The notes under the pieces were generated by a model, which did not search any database, was not told the origin of the DNA, and saw only the letters and a program-made list of their open reading frames with translations. A DNA stretch of 5,057 bases from an uncultured Lachnospiraceae bacterium. Its GTDB lineage: Bacteria > Bacillota > Clostridia > Lachnospirales > Lachnospiraceae. Position numbers and translations under genes: made by a program. The stretch spans positions 1 to 5,057 of the forward strand of contig CAUCWU010000208.1 of NCBI GenBank assembly GCA_958446555.1. The letters run 5' to 3'. Below are positions 1-5,057 of the stretch, in pieces (the first letter of the stretch is position 1; every line of letters begins with the position of its first letter).

Positions 1-1200
1 CCGTCTAATATACCAAAAAAAGTTTTGTTTGTCCACTGCCTGTGCCGGATAAATTTGGTAGCTACCAAGGCAGATCTCACCAAGCCAATAGGATACCTCG
101 CCACAATTTTGTGTCGGTACGACGGGTGCTGCAAGCTCTTGTCGTGCCCGAATGCGAATTTCAATTTTGTCTCCAGCTTTTGCCAAAACTTGATAGAATT
201 TGGGCGCTGCCTTGCAGACAAGCTCGACCTCTGAGGCTTCCTCTTTTGACCAGTCGTAGACACCTCCAATTACTTTTGCTTTCATTTTGGGAATCGTCGG
301 TGTCGTAAGCTTTGTTGTCTCAAAGTCTGCGAGCCCGTATTTCATCAGCTTTTTTGTATCTGACCACTTGTAGCTTTTATTTCCAGGCCAGCCACATGCA
401 AGAAGCGATACAATGTAGAGCCGCCCATCGCGTTCAAGTGCCCCGACATAGCAATATCCTGCCTTCCCAGTAAAACCAGTTTTTCCAGTGAGCGCACCGT
501 CCATCATCTGCAAAAATGCATTGTGATTGTAGACAGAGAAGCTTCTAAGACCTGTGCAGTCGGTAAACGTATAATTTGCTGTCTGTGTGATTTTTAAAAA
601 TTCTTTGCTCTTTGGCGACGTTCGAATACAATAGCGAAGAATGAATGCCAACTCTCTTGCTGTTGTATAATGAGCTTCATCGTCTAACCCATTTGGCGTG
701 ACAAAATGAGTCTGACTAAGCCCAATTTCTTTTGCTTTTTTGTTCATCAAAAGAGCAAATTCTTCTACACTTCCGGCTACCGCCTCTGCCAGAATCACAG
801 CTGAATCATTATGGCTTTCTAGCATCAGCGAATACAATAGATCCTCACAGGTAAACTCCCACCCTGCCTGCACACCTAAACGAACCTGAGGCTGGGAGGC
901 TGCATAGGAAGATACCTTACAGGTTTGATCTAGCTTCATCGTCTCAAGAACTAAAATACAGGTCATAATCTTTGTTGTACTTGCCATTGGAAGGCATTCA
1001 TCTGCCTCTTTTCCATACAAAAGCCTACCTGTATTGCCATCGATCAGCGCTGCTGATCGCGCATAGAGTGCGTTTGGGTCCGGCTTTTGGTTCTCTCCCA
1101 CTACACTTTGCGCCATCAATAAAATGATTGTAAGAAAAATAATAAAACTTCTTACAATCTGCGTTTTGTTATATGCTTCTATCTTGCTCACCTGCCGCAT
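1..1200 (-). CDS. Secreted D-alanyl-D-alanine carboxypeptidase (peptidase S11, PBP5/DacF type), 3' end missing
   Basis: A penicillin-binding serine carboxypeptidase that removes the terminal D-Ala from peptidoglycan stem peptides outside the cytoplasmic membrane. The frame is open for 400 codons to the left edge, so the C-terminus is cut. Residues 1-36 look like a signal peptide: a basic start, then a hydrophobic core (IIFLTIILLM, 20-29). All three S11 motifs are present: SxxK as STTK (S74 nucleophile, K77), SxN as SHN (129-131) and KTG at 240-242 within GKTGFTGKAGYC. Residues from about 298 onward fit the beta-rich PBP5 C-terminal domain, ending near FFWYIRR, so probably only a short tail or membrane anchor is missing. 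The start is the ATG at 1198-1200: an in-frame TAG lies two codons upstream, and the ribosome site (GAAGAA) is weak. A GTG at codon 4 is the alternative. About eleven cysteines are present, many for an exported protein but plausible in a strict anaerobe. It lies 63 bp after the nitroreductase gene. The family is certain; DacF versus other paralogues is not. Confidence 0.95.
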   Translation of the reverse strand, partial: MRQVSKIEAYNKTQIVRSFIIFLTIILLMAQSVVGENQKPDPNALYARSAALIDGNTGRLLYGKEADECLPMASTTKIMTCILVLETMKLDQTCKVSSYAASQPQVRLGVQAGWEFTCEDLLYSLMLESHNDSAVILAEAVAGSVEEFALLMNKKAKEIGLSQTHFVTPNGLDDEAHYTTARELAFILRYCIRTSPKSKEFLKITQTANYTFTDCTGLRSFSVYNHNAFLQMMDGALTGKTGFTGKAGYCYVGALERDGRLYIVSLLACGWPGNKSYKWSDTKKLMKYGLADFETTKLTTPTIPKMKAKVIGGVYDWSKEEASEVELVCKAAPKFYQVLAKAGDKIEIRIRARQELAAPVVPTQNCGEVSYWLGEICLGSYQIYPAQAVDKQNFFWYIRR

Positions 1201-1234
1201 TTTCTTCTAGGTTAGCTTATGCGAGCAGGTAAGC
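1186..1234 (-). promoter_or_regulatory. Hairpin enclosing the carboxypeptidase start codon
   Basis: Read on the minus strand, GCTTACCTGCTCGCAT (1219-1234) pairs with ATGCGGCAGGTGAGC (1186-1200): 15 base pairs with one G-U wobble and one bulged T. The 18-nt loop (1201-1218) carries the weak GAAGAA ribosome site. The second arm begins with the ATG start codon and also covers the GTG at codon 4. Neither side is followed by a run of T, so it is not an intrinsic terminator. As RNA it could hinder initiation; as DNA it could be a binding site. The repeat is seen directly; a regulatory role is inferred. Confidence 0.5.
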
Positions 1235-1263
1235 ATTTATGAAATCTCTGACAAGATGTTTTG

Positions 1264-2034
1264 TTAGAAATCCTTTGTCTCATAATAGAGAGTCGCTATA
1301 TAGCTACATCCCTTCCATGTAGGCTCGCTTCCCACTTCCTCCATCGAAAGACGCCATTCTAACCACAACTCTTCTGCTGCAAGAGCCATATGACACATCA
1401 CAATTCCAATACCAAGAAGATTTAGCTCTTTCATGCGCTTTGTCTGCATAAGATTATCCTTCTTCATAAAAATATGAATTTTTCCTTGCTGAAGCTGAAA
1501 GCGCCACGGCTGAAGATTCAGTGCAGATGGTGCAAGTCTGGCTGCCTCTAAAATTTTTCTTGCATTTTGCTCTGCCACCGGTGGCTGTTCGACAAGCTCT
1601 GTGAGCTTTTTTCGGGCAGACGGCTTTTTGGCTGCTGAGACAGCAGCCCTTCCAAATGCCACTACAATCATCGGTCTATACTGATCAAGATCTGCCTTTT
1701 GCTTCGCATCGCCTAGATAACAGGTTGCAAACCCTTTTGATACCAAATACAGTACAATCTGCTCCATCACATATCCAGCATTGACTGCTGCAAATGAATG
1801 TTCCTTTGCAGAAAGGACCAAATAATAGGGTGCCTGTACCAAAAACATTCCTTTAAATACATGCTTCTGCGTATTATAGGCTTCAACAACTGCAATTCGA
1901 TAGGCAGCCTGCGGATGCAGAGGTGCCAACGATTGAATAAAGCAATTGATCTGCTTCATGATACGAGGATCAATCGCCGTCATCTGAAATTTTCTGACAG
2001 AACGGCGTTTACCTATTGCTTCGTATTGTGTCAT
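1264..2034 (-). CDS. Nitroreductase-family flavoprotein (TM1586-like, two-half type)
   Basis: A 256-residue cytoplasmic protein, probably FMN-dependent and NAD(P)H-using; the physiological substrate cannot be told from sequence. It opens with the family's basic motif RRSVRKF (10-16), which in nitroreductases helps bind the FMN phosphate. It has a second signature, ARLAPSALNLQPWRF (165-179), and glycine-rich helix starts at NAGYVMEQ (85-92) and LLGIGIVMCHMALAAEE (206-222). Classical nitroreductases are near 200 residues and place the APSxxNxQPW motif soon after RRSxR. Here about 150 residues separate them, which matches the longer putative TM nitroreductase family rather than NfsA/NfsB. The ATG has a modest ribosome site: AAAGG overlaps the pepF stop, and GGTGA lies 3 nt before the start. 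It follows pepF by 14 bp, so the two are almost certainly co-transcribed. Family is confident; function is generic. Confidence 0.85.
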   Translation of the reverse strand: MTQYEAIGKRRSVRKFQMTAIDPRIMKQINCFIQSLAPLHPQAAYRIAVVEAYNTQKHVFKGMFLVQAPYYLVLSAKEHSFAAVNAGYVMEQIVLYLVSKGFATCYLGDAKQKADLDQYRPMIVVAFGRAAVSAAKKPSARKKLTELVEQPPVAEQNARKILEAARLAPSALNLQPWRFQLQQGKIHIFMKKDNLMQTKRMKELNLLGIGIVMCHMALAAEELWLEWRLSMEEVGSEPTWKGCSYIATLYYETKDF

Positions 2035-2048
2035 AGTTCACCAGCCTT

Positions 2049-3839
2049 TCAGACAAGTGCTTCTAATTCTTCTACTAAACTGCCAAACAATGCCAGCGCA
2101 TCTCTCACCGGCTTTTCGGTCGTCATATCGACACCTGCCATCTTTAACAGATCGATCGGATCCTTGCTGCAGCCGCCCTTTAAAAAGCTCATATACGCAT
2201 CCACTGCCGGCTTTCCTTCCTTAAGAATCTTTGCTGACAATGCAACTGCTGCCGAATATCCGGTTGCATACTGATAAACATAGAATGGCGTATAGAAATG
2301 CGGAATGCGCATCCACTCATAGGCAATTAAATCATCACTTACCATATCTGGTCCAAAATACTTCTTATTTAATTCCAGATACATCTGGCTAAGAGAGTCA
2401 GCTGTCAACGGCTTTCCCTGTGCACAGTACTCGTGCGCAAGCTTCTCAAACTCTGCAAACATTGCCTGACGGAACAAGGTTCCCTTGAAGCTATCAAGAT
2501 AGTGATTTAACAGATACTTTCTCTGCTCCTTATCGGTTGTCTTCTCAAGAAGATCATGCATCAAAAGTGACTCATTACAGGTAGATGCTACCTCTGCAAC
2601 AAAAATCTTATACTCTGCATACGCATAGTCCTGTGTACTTCTAGAATAATAAGAATGGATGGAATGACCCATCTCATGAATCAAAGTAAATACACTGTCT
2701 AGATTTCCTGTATAATTCATCAGGATAAACGGCTGGGAATCGTAGCAGCCCCAAGAGTAGGCGCCACCCTTCTTTCCAGTGTTTGGATAAATATCCATCC
2801 AACGATTGTCAAAGCCTTCGCGAACATGTGATAAATAATCCTCTCCCATTGGCTTTAATGCATCCAGAACCATCTGCTTTGCCTGCTCAAATTCATAGCT
2901 TTGATTCTGTGTCGCAAAGATTGGGGTGTAGACATCATACATATGAAGGGAATCAACTCCCAACACCTTCTTTCGAATTGCTACATAGCGGTACATCATC
3001 GGAAGTGCCTCATGGACAGCCTGGAGTAAATTGTCATAGACACTCTCCGGAATGTTGGAATCGGCCAGATACATCGCACGGGCTGATGAATAGTTTCTAG
3101 CATCGGCATAGAACTTAGCCTGCTTTAAATTTGCTGCATAGATTGCTGCAAATGTATTTTTTAAGCTGCCAATCTGACTGTACAGTGTGGTGAAAGCACC
3201 CTTTCTAACCTCTCTGTCTGCTGACTCCAGATAAGAAATGTAAGTGCTATTGGTAAGCGGAAGGTGTCTTCCATCGGAAAGTGCAATATCCGGATACTTC
3301 ATATCGGCATTCATTAACACTGTAAAAATGTCATCCGGTGCAGAGGCAATATCGCCAGCTGCTGCCAAAAGTGCCTCTCTTCCTGCATCAAGTGTATGCT
3401 CCTGTCCGCGAAGCATCTCTGTAATCTTTCTCTCATAGTATGCCATCTTCGGATTGCTCTTCACAGCATCCTCTAATGCTTCTTTGCTAAAGGAGAGAAT
3501 CTCTGGTTCAACAAATGCGCATGCTGCACCAAGCTTTACGCTAATCGAACTTGCTTTTGCTGCCATTGTCTGATAGAAGCCGTTCGTTGTGTCCTGATCC
3601 AAACGCATTCTCGCATAGACGAGAAGCTTGCCAAGACGACGTGTCAAACCATAATAGGCATCCAATACAGCTGGAATCTGTTGAATATCAGACGTGATTG
3701 CACCGGTAAGTTTGGCAAACTCCTGAATATCCTTTTCAAGAGACTGATAATCAGCCTCCCACAGCTCGTCGTTTGCATAAACGCTCTCCAGATTCCATGT
3801 ATCCTTTACAGCAATTTCATTTCTATTCTTTACTTCCAT
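2049..3839 (-). CDS. pepF: Oligoendopeptidase F (M3 family zinc metallopeptidase)
   Basis: A cytoplasmic zinc endopeptidase that cleaves short oligopeptides, as in peptide nutrition and turnover of released signal or regulatory peptides. At 596 residues it is full length for the M3B PepF family (about 600). The N-terminal part (about 1-200) is the helical PepF lid region, followed by the M3 catalytic domain. The zinc site is HEMGH (388-392), with H388 and H392 as ligands and E389 as catalytic base. The third ligand is probably E416 in FVAEVASTCNE, the usual downstream motif. SYYSR after the HExxH and YVYQYATGYSAA near the C-terminus are also typical. No signal peptide is visible. The start is well supported: ATG at 3837-3839 preceded by AAAGGGG (3847-3853). 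It has its own promoter just upstream, starts 58 bp after the HAD gene, and is followed closely by the nitroreductase gene. No frameshift or missing catalytic residue was seen. Confidence 0.97.
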   Translation of the reverse strand: MEVKNRNEIAVKDTWNLESVYANDELWEADYQSLEKDIQEFAKLTGAITSDIQQIPAVLDAYYGLTRRLGKLLVYARMRLDQDTTNGFYQTMAAKASSISVKLGAACAFVEPEILSFSKEALEDAVKSNPKMAYYERKITEMLRGQEHTLDAGREALLAAAGDIASAPDDIFTVLMNADMKYPDIALSDGRHLPLTNSTYISYLESADREVRKGAFTTLYSQIGSLKNTFAAIYAANLKQAKFYADARNYSSARAMYLADSNIPESVYDNLLQAVHEALPMMYRYVAIRKKVLGVDSLHMYDVYTPIFATQNQSYEFEQAKQMVLDALKPMGEDYLSHVREGFDNRWMDIYPNTGKKGGAYSWGCYDSQPFILMNYTGNLDSVFTLIHEMGHSIHSYYSRSTQDYAYAEYKIFVAEVASTCNESLLMHDLLEKTTDKEQRKYLLNHYLDSFKGTLFRQAMFAEFEKLAHEYCAQGKPLTADSLSQMYLELNKKYFGPDMVSDDLIAYEWMRIPHFYTPFYVYQYATGYSAAVALSAKILKEGKPAVDAYMSFLKGGCSKDPIDLLKMAGVDMTTEKPVRDALALFGSLVEELEALV

Positions 3840-3872
3840 TTCGGTTCCCCTTTCAAAAACTATATCTATTTT

Positions 3873-3901
3873 ATGATACCTCTAAAGCTTAGGTATTTCA
3901 A
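3873..3901 (-). promoter_or_regulatory. Housekeeping (sigma-A type) promoter of pepF
   Basis: On the minus strand, TTGAAA (3896-3901) and TATCAT (3873-3878) are separated by exactly 17 bp. Each hexamer matches the consensus at five of six positions. The predicted RNA start is near 3866, giving a short leader of about 27 nt with the AAAGGGG ribosome site at 3847-3853. The -35 box overlaps the stop codon of the HAD gene. It probably serves pepF and, by readthrough, the nitroreductase and carboxypeptidase genes. Confidence 0.65.
3876..3896. repeat. Inverted repeat within the pepF promoter (candidate operator)
   Basis: ATACCT (3876-3881) and AGGTAT (3891-3896) form a perfect 6-bp dyad around a 9-bp centre. 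It fills the promoter spacer and touches both hexamers, the usual place for a repressor site. It lacks a T run and is therefore not a good terminator for the HAD gene. The dyad is seen; binding by a regulator is a guess, and a 6-bp dyad in AT-rich DNA can arise by chance. Confidence 0.35.
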
Positions 3902-4551
3902 CTTACAAAATTTTTAAGATAGTCTTTCAGTTTAGCGAGATCTGAGAAGACCCCTTCGCACAGCCCCCTTGTCTCTTCGTCCGGCTCACTTAAATCCGGA
4001 ATCATGAAAACTCTGCATCCGGCTGCGGCTGCTGATCGAACGCCGTTTGGCGAATCTTCGACTGCAATACAGTCAGAAGGCGCACGTCCTGCTTTCTCAC
4101 AAGCGAGCAGATAAATATCTGGCGATGGCTTTCCTTCTTTTACCATTACAGCGCTGATTAACTCGTCAAAGTATGGAGTCAAACCAGTTTTATCAAGATA
4201 ACGCTTTGTGCGCTCAAGATCGGTTGCTGTCGCAATCATACAGCGAATGCCTTTTTCTTTTAACCAAGAAAGAAGTTCTTTGGCTCCCGGCTTTACTTCT
4301 ATACCGTCATGCGTAAGCATTTCTTCCATGATTTTCTTTCGATAGGCGCGAATTTCATCATATGGAAACCCTTTTCCATACTTTTCTTCAAAATATCGAT
4401 ATACATGCGGTCGTCCAAGACTTCGAAGATCTAATGCTTCTTCTCTTGTGATTTTATAGCCAAATTTTGTGATCGCCTCGTACCAACACACATTGTAGTA
4501 CTTTTCTGTATCGATCAGTGTTCCATCCATATCAAAGAAAATGGTATCCAT
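3898..4551 (-). CDS. HAD-superfamily hydrolase, beta-phosphoglucomutase-like
   Basis: A 217-residue cytoplasmic haloacid-dehalogenase-fold enzyme acting on a small phosphorylated metabolite, probably a sugar phosphate: either a phosphatase or a phosphomutase. Motif I is DMDGT with nucleophile D7 and acid/base D9. Residues about 14-80 form the helical C1 cap. Motif II is IATATD (T108), motif III is the lysine of GKPSPD (K141), and motif IV is VEDSPNG (E165, D166). DGTLIDTE and KPSPDIY are typical of the beta-phosphoglucomutase/phosphoglycolate phosphatase branch, but beta-PGM itself is not shown. The ATG at 4549-4551 is chosen because a strong AAGGAG site precedes it and the protein then begins directly with the first beta strand. 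An upstream in-frame TTG at 4585-4587 would add twelve basic residues without a good ribosome site. It diverges from sigG. No sugar transporter or sugar-pathway gene is nearby to fix the substrate. Confidence 0.9.
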   Translation of the reverse strand: MDTIFFDMDGTLIDTEKYYNVCWYEAITKFGYKITREEALDLRSLGRPHVYRYFEEKYGKGFPYDEIRAYRKKIMEEMLTHDGIEVKPGAKELLSWLKEKGIRCMIATATDLERTKRYLDKTGLTPYFDELISAVMVKEGKPSPDIYLLACEKAGRAPSDCIAVEDSPNGVRSAAAAGCRVFMIPDLSEPDEETRGLCEGVFSDLAKLKDYLKNFVS

Positions 4552-4558
4552 GCAGTTT

Positions 4559-4564
4559 CTCCTT
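4559..4564 (-). promoter_or_regulatory. Ribosome binding site that fixes the HAD start
   Basis: AAGGAG on the minus strand lies 7 nt before the ATG at 4549-4551, near-ideal spacing. The longer reading from TTG at 4585-4587 has no comparable site. This makes the 217-residue product the better annotation. Confidence 0.85.
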
Positions 4565-4637
4565 GCTATCTTCCTGATTCTATTCAAAAACTGTGCAAAA
4601 AAATGTGCTTACCTTTTGTTTTCACAGTCTAACTATC

Positions 4638-4666
4638 ATCATACCGAACTTTTCATTTCTTTGCAA
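4638..4666 (-). promoter_or_regulatory. Housekeeping (sigma-A type) promoter of the HAD gene
   Basis: On the minus strand, TTGCAA (4661-4666) and TATGAT (4638-4643) are spaced by 17 bp; TATGAT matches the -10 consensus at five of six positions and TTGCAA the -35 at four or five. The RNA would start near 4631, leaving a leader of about 80 nt. A second possible -10 (TAGAAT) lies closer to the gene, but I see no matching -35 for it. The -35 box is only 24 bp from the candidate sigG -35 element facing the other way. Confidence 0.55.
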
Positions 4667-4689
4667 GGGTGTTCTCTCACAAATATCGA

Positions 4690-4719
4690 GTATAAAGCCG
4701 TTTCATTTTGTGCATCCTT
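4690..4719 (+). promoter_or_regulatory. Candidate forespore (sigma-F/sigma-G type) promoter of sigG
   Basis: GTATA (4690-4694) and CATCCTT (4713-4719), spaced 18 bp, resemble the sigma-G pattern GYATR / CATNHTA, which overlaps that of sigma-F. The last base of the -10 deviates, and the GG expected by sigma-F is not clean. In Bacillus subtilis sigG is first read by sigma-F and then by sigma-G itself, so such a promoter is expected here. I see no good housekeeping promoter facing sigG. The RNA would start near 4726, with a leader of about 70 nt. Confidence 0.4.
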
Positions 4720-4761
4720 TTTTTAGGACGTGTCTGTACACCAGATGCGGCACGACTCACA

Positions 4762-4779
4762 GCGGCAAGCGTTTGCTGC
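4762..4779 (+). promoter_or_regulatory. Hairpin in the sigG leader just before the ribosome binding site
   Basis: GCGGCAA (4762-4768) pairs with TTGCTGC (4773-4779) around the tetraloop GCGT: a 7-bp GC-rich stem with one G-U pair. It ends one base before the purine-rich ribosome site GAAAGGAAGG (4781-4790), so it stands directly beside the ribosome landing site. A leader hairpin limiting translation has, as I recall, been reported for sigG in B. subtilis; that the same control operates here is inferred. Confidence 0.4.
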
Positions 4780-4796
4780 GGAAAGGAAGGATACAG

Positions 4797-5057
4797 ATGG
4801 CAGGCTACAAAGTGGAAATCTGCGGAGTCAATACGGCAACGTTGCCTCTGCTTGACAACAGTGAGAAGGAAACTTTGTTCCACCGAATCAAAAATGGAGA
4901 TCAACAGGCGCGTGAGCTTTACATTACTGGAAATTTACGTCTTGTTTTAAGTGTGATTGGCCGCTTTTCTTCAAGTGGTGAAAATATTGATGATTTGTTT
5001 CAGATCGGCTGCATTGGCTTAATGAAAGCAATTGACAATTTTGATCTTAGTCATCAG
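4797..5057 (+). CDS. sigG: RNA polymerase sporulation sigma factor SigG, 3' end missing
   Basis: The late forespore sigma factor, which directs RNA polymerase to genes for spore germination receptors, DNA-protecting small acid-soluble proteins and spore maturation. Only the first 87 codons of a family of about 255-260 residues are in the window. The N-terminus carries the SigG hallmark KVEICGVNT (5-13). Region 2 follows: NLRLVLSVIGRF (46-57) and the highly conserved DDLFQIGCIGLMKAIDNFDLSH (65-86), core-binding region 2.1-2.2. The -10-recognition helix and regions 3 and 4 lie beyond the edge. The ATG is well placed after GGAAGG (4785-4790). Where the B. subtilis protein has, by my recollection, asparagine before GNLRLV, this one has threonine (T44). 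The gene is divergent from the HAD gene rather than directly behind an upstream sigE within this window. Identification is firm. Confidence 0.97.
   Translation, partial: MAGYKVEICGVNTATLPLLDNSEKETLFHRIKNGDQQARELYITGNLRLVLSVIGRFSSSGENIDDLFQIGCIGLMKAIDNFDLSHQ

Noticed and set aside
42..308. Plus-strand open frames near the left edge
   Set aside because: They are antisense to the carboxypeptidase C-terminal domain, whose frame is open and matches its family.
1041..1059. Perfect 8-bp inverted repeat CGATCAGC/GCTGATCG inside the carboxypeptidase gene
   Set aside because: It lies within well-conserved coding sequence (around RSAALIDG), has no T run and no second copy I could find; likely coincidence.
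1295..1304. 10-bp palindrome GCTATATAGC near the end of the nitroreductase gene
   Set aside because: Short, AT-rich centre and inside coding sequence; expected by chance.
1798..2274. A 158-codon open frame on the plus strand
   Set aside because: It lies antisense across the nitroreductase start and the pepF end, both clearly coding; it resembles no family and is serine- and leucine-rich in the manner of a reversed frame.
3898..4587. Longer HAD reading frame starting at TTG 4585-4587
   Set aside because: It has no good ribosome site, and the added residues precede a strand that begins naturally at the ATG at 4549-4551, which has a strong AAGGAG.
4591..4610. Direct repeat TGTGC on either side of an A tract in the HAD leader
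   Set aside because: Two five-base copies are too short to support a function.
4677..4904. A 75-codon minus-strand open frame overlapping the start of sigG
   Set aside because: It runs through the sigG leader and first codons in antisense, has no recognisable domain and no credible role next to the certain sigG frame.
4708..4950. An 80-codon plus-strand frame overlapping sigG
   Set aside because: It is out of frame with sigG, which has the ribosome site and conserved protein; this one is a shadow.

Overview
This window looks like ordinary core chromosome of an anaerobic, spore-forming Firmicute, most probably a clostridium of the Lachnospiraceae type. The evidence is the start of the forespore sigma factor gene sigG, strong AGGAG-type ribosome binding sites, moderate GC, an exported carboxypeptidase with many cysteines, and a family set (PepF, TM1586-like nitroreductase, PBP5-like carboxypeptidase, beta-phosphoglucomutase-like HAD) common in that group. 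I see no mobile element, CRISPR array, rRNA, tRNA or defence island.

Layout. Four genes run leftward (minus strand). Reading from right to left they are a HAD-family phosphatase/phosphomutase (3898-4551), oligoendopeptidase F pepF (2049-3839), a nitroreductase-family flavoprotein (1264-2034) and a secreted D-alanyl-D-alanine carboxypeptidase (1-1200) that runs off the left edge. Diverging from the HAD gene on the plus strand is sigG (4797 onward), cut by the right edge after 87 codons. The 245-bp space between the HAD and sigG starts holds two back-to-back promoters: a good housekeeping promoter for the HAD gene and a weaker forespore-type promoter candidate for sigG.

Transcription. A near-consensus housekeeping promoter overlaps the end of the HAD gene and should drive pepF. 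The gaps pepF-nitroreductase (14 bp) and nitroreductase-carboxypeptidase (63 bp) contain no recognisable terminator, so pepF, the nitroreductase and the carboxypeptidase may form one unit. The genes do not form an obvious single pathway: PepF degrades oligopeptides in the cytoplasm, the carboxypeptidase trims peptidoglycan outside the membrane, and the flavoprotein and HAD enzyme have uncertain substrates.

The most interesting signals are in RNA and DNA structure rather than in new proteins: a long imperfect inverted repeat that would bury the carboxypeptidase start codon in a stem, a hairpin directly before the sigG ribosome binding site, and a dyad placed exactly in the spacer of the pepF promoter. 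The nitroreductase also shows an internal duplication of the nitroreductase half. I found no convincing undescribed multi-gene system.
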